From Lachnoclostridium sp. UBA1308 (GTDB lineage: Bacteria > Bacillota > Clostridia > Lachnospirales > Lachnospiraceae): a stretch of 64,000 nucleotides of DNA. The number at the start of each line of letters is the position of its first letter. Positions within the stretch are counted from its first letter, which is position 1. The stretch is from positions 143,116 to 207,115 of the forward strand of contig DBTU01000055.1 of NCBI GenBank assembly GCA_002307215.1, in the 5' to 3' direction. Made by a program: the position numbers and the translations under genes. This document shows positions 25,641 through 34,479 of the stretch, piece by piece. The notes under the pieces were generated by a model. The model ran no database searches. It saw nothing but the letters and a program-made list of their open reading frames with translations, and was not told the DNA's origin.

Positions 25641-25895
25641 TTAATGCTTTTTCTGAGCCTCGGTTTTCTTGCGCTTTGCATCAATACGCTTTTCTAGTTT
25701 CTTTGCTTCTCTTTCTTCCACTTTCGGTACGATCAGTCCTGCAGCCTCTAGGGCTCTGGGCCACGGCCCGAAGAAGGCTTTGATTCTCGCCGCTTCATAT
25801 TCATCAAAATCAGATTTCTTAGGCAGTCTGTCCATCTCAGCCGTTTTTATTATTAAAGCCCGGAGGCAATCCTCCCTGTTAAGCTGTTGTGTCAT
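25641..25895 (-). CDS. Small protein with a homing-endonuclease-associated (HNH) repeat
   Basis: The ATG at 25895 has GGAGG five bases upstream; 84 residues. The core (DRLPKKSDFDEYEAARIKAF, FGPWPRALEAAGL) matches the short DNA-binding repeat seen in homing-endonuclease-associated and similar small proteins. The rest is a Lys/Glu-rich tail. It is the first gene after the cobalamin riboswitch terminator and 53 bp ahead of the DUF4430 gene, so it should be co-regulated with B12 uptake. Why a putative DNA-binding protein sits here is unknown. Confidence 0.65.
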   Translation of the reverse strand: MTQQLNREDCLRALIIKTAEMDRLPKKSDFDEYEAARIKAFFGPWPRALEAAGLIVPKVEEREAKKLEKRIDAKRKKTEAQKKH

Positions 25896-25936
25896 ATTTT
25901 CCTCCATTTACTATTATTTATATATTGTATAGCAAT

Positions 25937-26075
25937 AAAAAAGCACCTCTTACATATAAAATGTAAAAAGTGCAACACTCTTACAAAAGCATAAATATGA
26001 AAATGAACCTAGAGAACTCAAAGTGCACCGGATGCATTTTCCATGAAAAAGCCTCATAAAAATGGTTGCACTTTT
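25937..26075 (-). terminator. Riboswitch expression platform: terminator with competing antiterminator
   Basis: The terminator is a 13 bp stem (25943-25955 with 25961-25973, two G-U pairs) followed by six T at 25937-25942. AAAAGTGCAAC (26065-26075, minus strand) is an exact 11-base complement of GTTGCACTTTT (25966-25976), which overlaps the terminator's left arm. Pairing of these two would prevent termination when no ligand is bound. Confidence 0.8.
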
Positions 26076-26099
26076 CCTTCACCCAAAAGTGTTCCGACA

Positions 26100-26270
26100 G
26101 AAATTAATCTGCCAATAACCCCGCTACATGGCAAGTATCCCGACTTATAATCTAATGATTAATTACGGTAATGGCGGTTGCGACGGATTCTCACCGAACT
26201 TCTCTCTAATTCATGCTCTTTGCATGAAACCATGTACGTCTGATATTCAGTTGTCATCTAAACGATTGAG
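26100..26270 (-). ncRNA. Cobalamin riboswitch
   Basis: On the minus strand the aptamer core reads GGTGAGAATCCG, then CAACCGCCATTACCGTAA, then GTCGGGATACTTGCC, in the order and spacing of the conserved cobalamin (AdoCbl-type) riboswitch segments. GAGAAG replaces the usual GGGAA, and the GCC...ACTGTAA element is slightly changed. It is followed by the terminator platform and the B12-uptake operon. Boundaries are approximate. Confidence 0.8.
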
Positions 26271-26306
26271 ACCAGTTTATCATAGAGGGTTTCGTTCGTC
26301 AATAGA

Positions 26307-26352
26307 CCAAAACCGAATGGGAAATGTTCACCAAAACCAAATGGGAAATGTT
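26307..26352. repeat. Two tandem 22 bp repeats upstream of the riboswitch
   Basis: Copies at 26307-26328 and 26331-26352 (period 24) differ at one base; the core is CCAAAACC-AATGGGAAATG. They lie on the promoter side of the riboswitch. The function is unknown. Confidence 0.5.
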
Positions 26353-26382
26353 AGTAAGATATTTAGGAATCATCCTAGGGAC

Positions 26383-26430
26383 GGTACATAGACAATGGTC
26401 ATCAAAACAGATGACTATTGTCTATGTACC
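26383..26430. terminator. 21 bp hairpin between riboswitch and degV
   Basis: The arms 26383-26403 and 26410-26430 pair with one G-U and a six-base AAAACA-type loop. There is no T run on either strand, so a barrier or structural role is as likely as termination. The rest of 26431-26640 is AT-rich with nothing I can name. Confidence 0.4.
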
Positions 26431-26701
26431 TGTGTATCTAATAAATAGAAATATAAAAAACATAAGAGAGCCTCTGATAACATTTTTTCTAAAGTGAAGC
26501 TTCATACTCGTAGTTGATTTCCCGCTTTGTAAAATGTTATAGATTAAGATCTGTACACCGGATAATTTAATTATAAAATATATATAAACAGAAAATAAAT
26601 TAAATCTAAACTAAAAATATACAAAATCAAATATTCTGTTGCGTAATACTGTTAACTCCTGTAAAATGATATTATATTACGTGAATGGAGGACACCTTGA
26701 G

Positions 26702-27571
26702 ATGAAAGATTTCGTGATCACAACAGATTCAAATTCCGACTTACTTGAGAGTTATATTCTCGATAAAAATATTGTTATTATACCTCATTATTACGATATG
26801 GAAGGCGTTACCTACGGAGATGAAATTATCCTGACTCCTAAGGAATTTTATGATAAGATGAGGGCCGGTGTTATGCCTACAACAATGGCGAGTAATCCCG
26901 AAGTAATCCGTAAAACCTTTCAAAGCTATATCGATCAAGGTTTTGACATCCTACATATCAGCTTCTCCTCTACCTTAAGCGGAGGCTGCAGTAATGTTAC
27001 AACCGGAGCGCGGGAAATCTGCGAGGATAATCCCGGAGCAAAAATTATAGTAATTGATACCCTTAGTGCCTCAATGGGTGAGGGTATGTTTATCATGAAG
27101 GCGGTCCGCATGAGGGAAGCCGGCATGTCCATAGATGATATTGCTGACTGGCTTGAGACGCATAAGCAAGAATTCTGTATCCGTTTTACCGTAGACGACC
27201 TGGGGCATCTTTACCGCGGAGGCCGTATCTCCAAGACAACTGCAATCTTCGGTTCGATGATTAATATAAAACCCATCCTAAAGCTGAGTCCCGACGGACA
27301 GTTAATCTCCGGCGGTACAGCCAGAGGACGTAAAAAATCCCTGAATTCCATCTGTAATGAGATGCTTGAATGTATGGGTGATTACAAGGATGAGGATAAT
27401 ATCATCTGTATTGTTCACGGTGATGTCTATGAAGATGCAAAATATCTAGAGCAGCTGGTAAAAGAGAAACTACCGGAGAAACAAATCATCATGAATTACG
27501 TCACCCCCAGCATCGGTGCCCATTCCGGTCCGGGCGCAATCGGGTTATGCTTCATGGGTGGGAAAAGATAA
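26702..27571 (+). CDS. DegV-family fatty-acid-binding protein (first copy)
   Basis: The ATG at 26702 (MKDFVITTDSNSDLL) has GGAGG ten bases upstream, giving 289 residues. The DegV fold is shown by TTDSNSDL, TMASNPEVI, LHISFSSTLSGGCSN, IDTLSASMGEG and YVTPSIGAHSGPGAIG. Family members (FakB) hold a fatty acid for phosphorylation by FakA and feed phospholipid synthesis; the fakA gene is not in the window. A second, less similar DegV gene lies at 48106-48942, and multiple FakB-type proteins with different acyl preferences are common. It is a single-gene unit. Confidence 0.85.
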   Translation: MKDFVITTDSNSDLLESYILDKNIVIIPHYYDMEGVTYGDEIILTPKEFYDKMRAGVMPTTMASNPEVIRKTFQSYIDQGFDILHISFSSTLSGGCSNVTTGAREICEDNPGAKIIVIDTLSASMGEGMFIMKAVRMREAGMSIDDIADWLETHKQEFCIRFTVDDLGHLYRGGRISKTTAIFGSMINIKPILKLSPDGQLISGGTARGRKKSLNSICNEMLECMGDYKDEDNIICIVHGDVYEDAKYLEQLVKEKLPEKQIIMNYVTPSIGAHSGPGAIGLCFMGGKR

Positions 27572-27791
27572 CGGTAACATGAAGCTGTAATATTAATGAC
27601 TACTGTTGCAGATTATATTTCTTCTAAATATATGAGATGATATATGAGCGAAAACGAATCAGCCTTTGCGAAAATGTAAGGCTGATTTGTTTATAAGTTT
27701 TTCAAATAATCCTTGAAATTTGCGCATCTTTATAATAGAATAGTTGAGTAGTCTTTTCCAGAGGGCTATGCAGTACAATTATTATTAATAT

Positions 27792-27864
<73 letters not shown>

Positions 27865-27916
27865 GTTGCAGAAAACCCTGATTTGTAGGGGTTTAAACAG
27901 ATACTACAAAGTTATA

Positions 27917-27939
27917 AGCACTCTGAAGAGTGCTTTTTT
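27917..27939 (+). terminator. Terminator downstream of tRNA-Thr
   Basis: The stem AGCACTC/GAGTGCT with loop TGAA is followed by six T. Confidence 0.85.
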
Positions 27940-27976
27940 GATTGATTGTTGTTTATATGAGGTTAATTAAAAGCAA

Positions 27977-28028
27977 AAAAGGGGCTGTTGCAAATCTATT
28001 TTAAAAATAGTTTTGTAACAGCCCTTTT
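27977..28028. terminator. Bidirectional terminator between tRNA-Thr and the GH31 gene
   Basis: Arms 27977-27994 and 28011-28028 pair over about 18 bp (GGGCTGTT core) and are flanked by A and T runs, so it can stop transcription from either side. The stop of the GH31 gene is 66 bp away. Confidence 0.65.
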
Positions 28029-28093
28029 CGTTTTTGACACAAAAAGTCGTCTTGCCATAGCCGGAAGGGGCTTCGACAACCGTGACGGGGGAC

Positions 28094-30103
28094 TTATCCG
28101 ATCAATATAGTCTCCGCCATGGAATTACGCTTTACAAAAATCGGTATCGTATCAATCGGTGCATCTGTAGCAGCAATACATCCGCCCATATAGGTTATTT
28201 GTGTTTCTAATTGAATCCATTCTGCTCCCTCCGGCAGATAGACCTCACGCTTTCTTATGTCAGCTTCCAGGATTGGTGCCACCAGGATATCATGTCCAAA
28301 TAAATAGCTCTCATTATCCCTAAAACAATTACAATCCTGCGGGAAGTCATAAAACAGTGGCTTGATCACCGGAGTACCCTTCTCATGAGCCTCCTTCATG
28401 GCTAATGCAATGTAGGGCTGAAGTTTATCACGAAGCTCAATGTATTTTACCATAATTTTCTCAAGCTCCGGTGTATAGCTCCATACCTCATTTGCTGCTC
28501 CGCTCCAGCATTTTCCGCCACCGGTTGTTCCCAATGGGGGTGTATGAGGCTCTCTGTCCCCGTGAAGTCGCATAACCGGGCAGAAGGCACCGTATTCAAA
28601 CCATCTTGCCAGCAGCTCATGGAACTTAGGATCCCTCACATCACCGCCGTGGAAGCCTCCGATATCGCAAGTCCACCATGCCATCCCCGCAAGTCCCATA
28701 TGAAGTCCTGCATACATTTGATTTCGAAGCTGGGCAAAGGTAGACGGAACATCCCCGGACCATGCCAAAGCGCCATATCTTTGAGAACCGGCCCATGCGC
28801 AGCGAATCAGGTTAATCGGATTTTCAATTCCTGCCTCCTTCATACCATCATAAAAGCCTTTGGCATAAAATGTCGGATAAATGTTTCCGGTTTCTGCCAC
28901 AGAACCAATCGAATACCGGTACAAGTCAAAGTCCGTATTCGTATATTCCGGCTCTGCTTCATCAAGCCAAAAAAGTGAAACTCCTTTATCAAAGTAATTT
29001 TTCTTGCATACATCCCAAACAAAGCGCTGTGCCTCCGGATTCGTTGCATCGTAAAAATGTACTTTCCCCATCGTATAGTTATTGCCAAGGTTGCTCTGTA
29101 CCAGCAGATTCTTCTCCAACATCTCCCGATAATTTATTGATTCATCCTCAACGGTCGGCCAAACGGATACCATTACCTTTATCCCCATACTGTCAAGCTC
29201 TTGAAGCATTGCTTTTGGATCGGGCCAGTATTGTGTATCAAAGGTCCAGTCCCCTTCCATCGGCCAGTGAAAGAAATCAATTACGATTACCTTCAACGGT
29301 ATTTTACGGCGATAATATTCTCGTGCCACCGCTAATACTTCCTCCTGTGTCTGGTAGCGAAGCTTACACTGCCAAAATCCCATCGCCCAATCCGGCATCA
29401 TCGGTACTCTTCCTGTTACTTCGGTATAATTTTCTTCAATCTCGGCCGGTGTATCACCTGCAGTAATATAGTAATCCAGTTTCTTCGTATGCGGGAGCTC
29501 CCATTTAGTAATATTTTTCGCAAAACTCACCTCACCCACAGCCGGATTATTCCATAGAAATCCATATCCCTTACTGGAAATCAGGAAAGGAACAGAGGCC
29601 TGCGTATTCTTCTGTGCCAGCTCCAGGGTACAGCCTTTCAAGTCAAAATAAGGCTGCTGATACTGCCCCATACCATAAAAATGCTCCTCATCAAAAGCGG
29701 TAAATCTTGCCGTTAAAGAAAAGGTATCGCCGGGGCGCTGCTTAAATTCTCTTGCATCCATGTGAAGCATAAGAATTGTGTCAATTTCCTTATTAAAATC
29801 CAAACCTCTGTCCCAGGTACGGTAATATTCTTCTAAAATCAATTCATTTTTTTGATTAAAAAATTTTATTTTACCAAATTCTGATATCACTGCAGTCACT
29901 TTTCCGCAGGTGATGCTCGCTTCCTCTTCCTGAATCTTAATTTCCGCCAAACCTGTCTGCGGCAATAACGCCCATGCGTTCTCCTGAAACGGCATGGATG
30001 GTGCCGCCTGTACCCTAAGTCCATTTCCCCATGGCGATATTATGACATTATCTTTTCGTCTCCTATAAACCAGATTTCCATTTTGTATGGAATAATAATT
30101 CAT
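28094..30103 (-). CDS. Glycoside hydrolase family 31 (alpha-glucosidase / alpha-xylosidase)
   Basis: This 669-residue enzyme has no signal peptide, so it is cytoplasmic. The N-terminal beta-sandwich contains GMGQYQQPYFDLKG. The catalytic barrel carries PLKVIVIDFFHWP, the nucleophile Asp in LFWLDEAEPEYT, the acid/base Asp in AWSGDVPST, and CDIGGFHGGD plus RLHGDREPH at the substrate end. The length and the FWLDE-x-E nucleophile motif fit bacterial GH31 enzymes acting on alpha-xylosides or alpha-glucosides. No transporter or regulator adjoins it. AGGAGG lies seven bases before the ATG. Confidence 0.9.
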   Translation of the reverse strand: MNYYSIQNGNLVYRRRKDNVIISPWGNGLRVQAAPSMPFQENAWALLPQTGLAEIKIQEEEASITCGKVTAVISEFGKIKFFNQKNELILEEYYRTWDRGLDFNKEIDTILMLHMDAREFKQRPGDTFSLTARFTAFDEEHFYGMGQYQQPYFDLKGCTLELAQKNTQASVPFLISSKGYGFLWNNPAVGEVSFAKNITKWELPHTKKLDYYITAGDTPAEIEENYTEVTGRVPMMPDWAMGFWQCKLRYQTQEEVLAVAREYYRRKIPLKVIVIDFFHWPMEGDWTFDTQYWPDPKAMLQELDSMGIKVMVSVWPTVEDESINYREMLEKNLLVQSNLGNNYTMGKVHFYDATNPEAQRFVWDVCKKNYFDKGVSLFWLDEAEPEYTNTDFDLYRYSIGSVAETGNIYPTFYAKGFYDGMKEAGIENPINLIRCAWAGSQRYGALAWSGDVPSTFAQLRNQMYAGLHMGLAGMAWWTCDIGGFHGGDVRDPKFHELLARWFEYGAFCPVMRLHGDREPHTPPLGTTGGGKCWSGAANEVWSYTPELEKIMVKYIELRDKLQPYIALAMKEAHEKGTPVIKPLFYDFPQDCNCFRDNESYLFGHDILVAPILEADIRKREVYLPEGAEWIQLETQITYMGGCIAATDAPIDTIPIFVKRNSMAETILIG

Positions 30104-30140
30104 ATTCTTATCCTCCTAAGCCCTATAGGCGATTTTGTCT

Positions 30141-30352
30141 GTTGCTGATAACTCAGATAGCGGATATCCTTCTGCAGCTTTATGAAAAAGAAATACCAAC
30201 CATAAAGAAACTGAAGAAAAGTATAGAAAATATATCTTCTGATTTGTTAGCCAGCTTTGGTCGGCATCTAACAAGAGAAGATATATCCGGTACGGAGAAA
30301 CGCCCATCGCTGAGCATTTCTTGATAGGAACAGTATAGCAAAGGAAGCGATA
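30141..30352. repeat. Imperfect palindrome (~210 bp) upstream of the GH31 gene
   Basis: The central arms are exact: ATATATCTTCT with AGAAGATATAT and TTGTTAG with CTAACAA around 30230-30285. Weaker pairing extends outward to GCGGATATC/GATATCTGA-type blocks. It is the third long palindrome in the window. A short open frame lies across it but reflects the inverted repeat and is not a gene. Confidence 0.55.
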
Positions 30353-30365
30353 TCTGAAAAGAGTA

Positions 30366-30402
30366 AATTTGCACATAAACAGGCCACCCTATGGTAATAC
30401 AT
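30366..30402. repeat. 37 bp dispersed repeat, copy 1
   Basis: It reads AATTTGCACATAAACAGG, then CCACCCTATGGTAATACAT. The copy at 55534-55570 differs at two bases, and a diverged third copy lies around 57109-57145. It sits immediately beside the palindrome at 30141-30352. Confidence 0.7.
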
Positions 30403-30599
30403 TTCTCATTGGTCATGACATTCGCCCCTTCATAATTCACAGTTCTTTCACTAATTAGAAATAGTTTCTACACAATTTGTGTTTATAATAAGCCTATAAA
30501 GTTAATCAAATAGCTTACAAGTACATTAAAATAGATTTTCATAAATTTCTCCCCCACAAAGCCAACCTAATCAGTTGGCTTTCCCTCTGCCCTCGGATC

Positions 30600-30776
30600 T
30601 GGTTTCGTTTTGAAGATGATAATTCCGAACGATTTACCTTTCAATTAACAGGCATATCCTCCTTTAAGGAGAAGCCCGGAGTAGTGACTTACGAATGCAT
30701 CTATCCGGCATATGGTCGTAAAAATATAATCGTTCTTAACTTTGATGTCAACAATCTTGTATGGTGCATTGGTTAA
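30600..30776 (+). pseudogene. Coding-like tail of an unidentified gene
   Basis: From 30600 one frame reads WFRFEDDNSERFTFQLTG, then SSFKEKPGVVTYECIYPAYG, IIVLNFDVNNLVWCIG and stop. Codon use is that of real genes here, but upstream the frame has no start or ribosome site. It overlaps the end of the convergent HTH gene by 29 bp. It is probably the 3' remnant of a lost gene. The rest of 30403-30599 is AT-rich with one AAAGCCAAC/GTTGGCTTT hairpin near 30558-30582. Confidence 0.4.
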
Positions 30777-32517
30777 TCAACTCTACCAACAGCCTACCGG
30801 CAAGTACTTCTATCTCAGCCTCTGCCTCGAGTACACCCTTTAGTAATGCAACTTGTCCCCTTCTAAATTCCGCACTATTGTTTCGTCCGGCATCTATTTC
30901 ATTATAATGGACCATATTCTCTTTGTTCTGTTTGGATTTACATCTGAAATCGGCTAACAGTTCTACAATGTTTCCATATTTTCCCGAAATTAATCGCAGT
31001 TGCTCCTGTAGTTCTCCCTTAACAAGTGATACCGCGTTATTCAAATATTCAGCTGCGCAACGGCGGGCATCGATTAGATTTAATAGTGTCGCATCATTCA
31101 CGCCGATTCTTCTGTCAATCACTTCAGTTGTATTGCTCCGGTTCCAGTTTTCATCATTTTCAAGGCCGCTAATCCACTGTTCATATGCTTCCTTACCCTG
31201 ATAGTATCCTCGCTCACATGGTGCATGATATGATTTTTGCAGTGTTTTCAAGGAAATAATGAGAGTTTCATATTCGGAGGGTTTCTTACCCTTTTCCCCG
31301 AAATGTGTAATCAAGAACGGCCAGAAATCTGATTCCAGATAATCTTTATCATCATTTAAGAACTCTTTATCAAAATAGGTTCTGCAAAGCAGTATCTTCC
31401 CATCTTCTTTATAGCCTGTGATAACACCCCATTCGGGCGCAATTCTTAAATTGATAGCAATTACAGGCTTACCTTTTCTGATATCCGCAACAATTCGCTG
31501 TCGTTCTACACTGCGATCATCCTTGTTAATTCGATCCGCCCAAAGCTGTTCATAACCGATGGTCTGGAACAGAATCGTTGAATAATCATATGCCACCAAC
31601 GCATCCACCGCACTCCAATCCCATACGTCTGTAAATGCTATCCGATAGCAGGCACCTGACATGCCCATGATCTGTTCATAGGTATAGTTCTCGCCCATGT
31701 AATTTAAGGCTCTCAAAACGGCGCCGGCCCAGGTGCAATCGATTCCCTTCTCCCATTCCAGTGGTTCAATATTTGGCAGTATGCAGACCGTAGTGTCTTT
31801 GACACATAAGTCGGTTTTATCCTTTGAATAGCATAGGGTTTCATTCTCCTTGCAGCTTATCACATGAATACCCTGCTCATTGATATAAATCAAGGATAGA
31901 TACTCTGTTTCGTCTGCTTTTGGCGAACTTGGAAAGCGCTCATGATTCACATGGATTTCATCCCAATTGAAATAATCATAATGCTTTATTTTAGTCATAC
32001 AATCTCTGTAATCATTCTTGTTTCCATAATATGCTCCAATAATCTCCATGGAAAGACTAGATTCATGGCTCTTATTCGCTAAATCAATTGACAGGTACTC
32101 ATTTTCTAATTTGTAATCTAAATAAATACCCTCCGGTGTCTGATATTTTACCGTAAGTACCTTCACTCTGTTGCTGTCAATCGTAACACCCATAAACTGA
32201 GCATTTACCGCAAGGTATAGCTTGTTTCCATTTATGATACTATTTAATACCCGAGTAACATCAACAGCAGTTACTCCATCCGATAATTTGGCGTCAAGAA
32301 TTACAAGCTCTCTGGGTGATAATAGAGCGTCAATTGATGTACTAAGAGTATCTGCAATTAAAGGCAGGAGTAAGCTTTCCGGTAAGCATTTTCCATTTTC
32401 CCACTTACTGACTGCCTGCGGTGTGACGCCTAAAAGCTCCGCAAGCTTTTCTCCTGTAAATCCCATGGATTTTCTTAATAGTGCAATTTGATTACCAACT
32501 TTATAACTATCTATCAT
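30748..32517 (-). CDS. XRE-type HTH protein fused to a papain-like (C39/BtrH-like) domain
   Basis: This 589-residue protein has an N-terminal helix-turn-helix (QIALLRKSMGFTGEKLAELL, TPQAVSKWENGKCLPES; residues about 8-65). A small domain about 70-180 follows. Around 265-400 there is a papain-fold stretch: GIDCTWAGAVLRALNYMGEN with a Cys at the catalytic place, then RKGKPVIAINLRIAPEWGVI-type strands seen in C39-like and BtrH_N proteins. The last 150 residues are helical. No membrane helix is present. I infer a ligand- or peptide-responsive regulator; whether the Cys is catalytic is uncertain because no clear His/Asp pair stands out. It is a single-gene unit. Confidence 0.6.
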   Translation of the reverse strand: MIDSYKVGNQIALLRKSMGFTGEKLAELLGVTPQAVSKWENGKCLPESLLLPLIADTLSTSIDALLSPRELVILDAKLSDGVTAVDVTRVLNSIINGNKLYLAVNAQFMGVTIDSNRVKVLTVKYQTPEGIYLDYKLENEYLSIDLANKSHESSLSMEIIGAYYGNKNDYRDCMTKIKHYDYFNWDEIHVNHERFPSSPKADETEYLSLIYINEQGIHVISCKENETLCYSKDKTDLCVKDTTVCILPNIEPLEWEKGIDCTWAGAVLRALNYMGENYTYEQIMGMSGACYRIAFTDVWDWSAVDALVAYDYSTILFQTIGYEQLWADRINKDDRSVERQRIVADIRKGKPVIAINLRIAPEWGVITGYKEDGKILLCRTYFDKEFLNDDKDYLESDFWPFLITHFGEKGKKPSEYETLIISLKTLQKSYHAPCERGYYQGKEAYEQWISGLENDENWNRSNTTEVIDRRIGVNDATLLNLIDARRCAAEYLNNAVSLVKGELQEQLRLISGKYGNIVELLADFRCKSKQNKENMVHYNEIDAGRNNSAEFRRGQVALLKGVLEAEAEIEVLAGRLLVELINQCTIQDC

Positions 32518-32677
32518 TATGTATTCTCCTCTTAACTTATTATCAGCGGTGTAATTTCATTATAAGGATTTTCCATAATATTTTCCATAACTCGAAGATT
32601 AAATTATATAAAAAAAATCAACCTAAGGTTGAGTTTGGAATTAACTTGACATATATTAAAAGAAAAGGCGATTCACC

Positions 32678-32923
32678 ATGCACAAATTATTCGAAGGTTT
32701 GATGCTTCTCCTTTGTATTCTCATTGGTATTTTCATAATTGCTCTGATCATCAACCATATCAGCTGGAAAATATACACCCTTATCTATACGGATTATACC
32801 TGGGGACTATTCTTTCCTTACGCTAAATACCGCTCAGTGGTGGCATTTGTAGTAATCGCATTGCTCCTATTGATCATCAGCATCATCGCAATCTTTATTA
32901 GACTTCGTAACCGCTTTAAGTAG
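32678..32923 (+). CDS. Small two-helix membrane protein (81 aa)
   Basis: ATG 32678 has only a modest AAAGG site. The product has helices at about 5-27 (LMLLLCILIGIFIIALII) and 50-73 (VVAFVVIALLLLIISIIAIF), with a Tyr/Trp-rich loop between and a basic RLRNRFK end. No family is recognised. It lies between two minus-strand genes. After its stop, 32930-33000 contains short irregular repeats of a TTATGTATCAGC/TGAAG type. Confidence 0.55.
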   Translation: MHKLFEGLMLLLCILIGIFIIALIINHISWKIYTLIYTDYTWGLFFPYAKYRSVVAFVVIALLLLIISIIAIFIRLRNRFK

Positions 32924-33025
32924 TAGTTGATATATCAGCTTTATGTAGCAGTTTATGTATCAGCTTGAAGTTTCGGCTTTAAGTTACAGCTTGAAGCAGT
33001 TTTTTCTGTAGCATTACTGATTTAG

Positions 33026-33523
33026 TCAAATTCCCACTGTATCACTGCGTCTTTCCATCATCACGGTATTCAACCATACTCCGTTGGCATCCTTAGCAAT
33101 TTTCTCCCGATAACCTATCATACGAAAGCCCGCTTTCGAGTGAAGGGCTATGCTTGACTCGTTTGATTCGATGATCACGGACAATAGGCTCCAGAATCCT
33201 TCCTTTTCCGATTCTGTAATTGCAGCCTGCATTAGCTTACTTCCAACTTGCTTACCACGGCATTCTTCCTTAATATATACACTTAACTCAGCCACACCCG
33301 AATACACACAACGACTACTGCTGGGTGAGAGGGCAACCCAACCTATCACTCGGTTATTTTCTTCCGCTACAAGTCGGCATTCTTTGATATGAGATTTATC
33401 CCATTCTTCATAGGAGGGTACTTCTGTCTGAAACGTTGCCGTCTCCGTATTAATCCCATCCTGATAAATTGTAGCCACTTCTATCCAATCATTTTGTTGC
33501 ATTGCTCTAATTATTAACTCCAT
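33026..33523 (-). CDS. GNAT acetyltransferase, phosphinothricin-acetyltransferase-like
   Basis: The ATG at 33523 has GAGGAGG upstream and gives 166 residues. The N terminus (IRAMQQNDWIEVATIYQDGI, TATFQTEVPSYEEW) and the acetyl-CoA site (VYIKEECRGKQVGSKLMQAA) are those of the Pat/Bar/YwnH subfamily. Such enzymes acetylate phosphinothricin or methionine sulfoximine and related amines. The native substrate is probably an amino acid analogue. It lies in front of tRNA-Pro on the same strand but each has its own signals. Confidence 0.82.
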   Translation of the reverse strand: MELIIRAMQQNDWIEVATIYQDGINTETATFQTEVPSYEEWDKSHIKECRLVAEENNRVIGWVALSPSSSRCVYSGVAELSVYIKEECRGKQVGSKLMQAAITESEKEGFWSLLSVIIESNESSIALHSKAGFRMIGYREKIAKDANGVWLNTVMMERRSDTVGI

Positions 33524-33550
33524 ATATCTCCTCCTCATCGCGGATAATAT

Positions 33551-33580
33551 AAAAACCTAACTGATTAATCAGTTAGGTTT
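33551..33580 (-). terminator. Terminator of tRNA-Pro
   Basis: A perfect 28-base palindrome (33553-33580; AAACCTAACTGAT arm) starts four bases after the tRNA and is followed by TTTATATT on the minus strand. Confidence 0.75.
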
Positions 33581-33583
33581 CAG

Positions 33584-33657
33584 TCGAGGCGACGGGATTC
33601 GAACCCACGGCCTCTGCGTCCCGAACGCAGCGCTCTACCAAACTGAGCCACGCCTCG
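33584..33657 (-). tRNA. tRNA-Pro (anticodon CGG)
   Basis: Cloverleaf on the minus strand: acceptor CGAGGCG/CGCCTCG plus discriminator A, D arm GCTC/GAGC, anticodon stem CTGCG/CGCAG with loop TTCGGGA, and T loop TTCGAAT. Anticodon CGG (33621-33623) reads CCG. CCA is not encoded. The 33658-34101 gap holds nothing recognisable beyond AT-rich DNA. Confidence 0.95.
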
Positions 33658-34101
33658 ATCTAATGGATATTGGGTGACTTCGCTATACTTTACAGAAGCA
33701 CCGCATTAGTTATTATCTTATAAAAGCCCTGAAAAGTCAACTACTTATTTCACATTTTTTCTTGAAAAACCGTCCATTTTTTATATAAACAACTATCATG
33801 CCGACTATCAAAATACGACCCATATTAGCGATCTCCGGATTCGTACTTCACATAAATGATCTATGATCCATGCGCTAAAAAGGTCCATTCATTGGGTAAT
33901 CAAATCGGTATATTTATTGTGCTTTGTAGATGCTTAGTAGACTTCTTATCATTATAGCTGCGTCAATTGACTTCCTATATTTAGAAATGTATAATTAGGA
34001 AATGATGCTTTGCACTTTGAATTAAGTTCATATCAAGTTATGGAAAATAAATTAGTTACCAATGGATTATATGAATAATGATTTAGGGGAGGTTCGTTTT
34101 T

Positions 34102-34422
34102 ATGTTTTATATCTTTTTTGATGCAGGAATAGCTATTATCTTTTTTCTCATTGGAATATGCTTCTATAAATCAAATGGAAAGGCTGCGAATTTCATATCA
34201 GGTTACAATATGAAAAAAGATAATCAGAGAGCTCAGTTCGATGAAAATCAAATGTGCAAGATATATGGAAAGAGAATGATGTACTGGGCTATTCCATTTT
34301 TGATTGGAGCTATAATCGATATTTTTACAAACGGTATAGGCTGTGTCTCTGCATGGGTAGTATGGATTGTAATGTTTAGTTGTCATATGGTTGATAGAAC
34401 CAAGAGAGAAAAGAGCAAATGA
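34102..34422 (+). CDS. DUF3784-family membrane protein
   Basis: This 106-residue protein begins with a helix (FDAGIAIIFFLIGICFY) and KSNGKAANFISGYNM, followed by FDENQMCKIYGKRMMYWA and two more helices. That is the DUF3784 pattern, common in Lachnospiraceae. Its function is unknown. GGGGAGG lies nine bases before the ATG. The GNAT gene follows after 57 bp and may share the transcript. Confidence 0.75.
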   Translation: MFYIFFDAGIAIIFFLIGICFYKSNGKAANFISGYNMKKDNQRAQFDENQMCKIYGKRMMYWAIPFLIGAIIDIFTNGIGCVSAWVVWIVMFSCHMVDRTKREKSK

Positions 34423-34479
34423 CAAATGCACTGCCCTAGAAATACATAAATATCAATTTGAAATAACGAGGTAACAACT

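Noticed and set aside
30142..30324. 60-residue open frame on the + strand
   Set aside because: It spans the palindrome at 30141-30352, with no family features.
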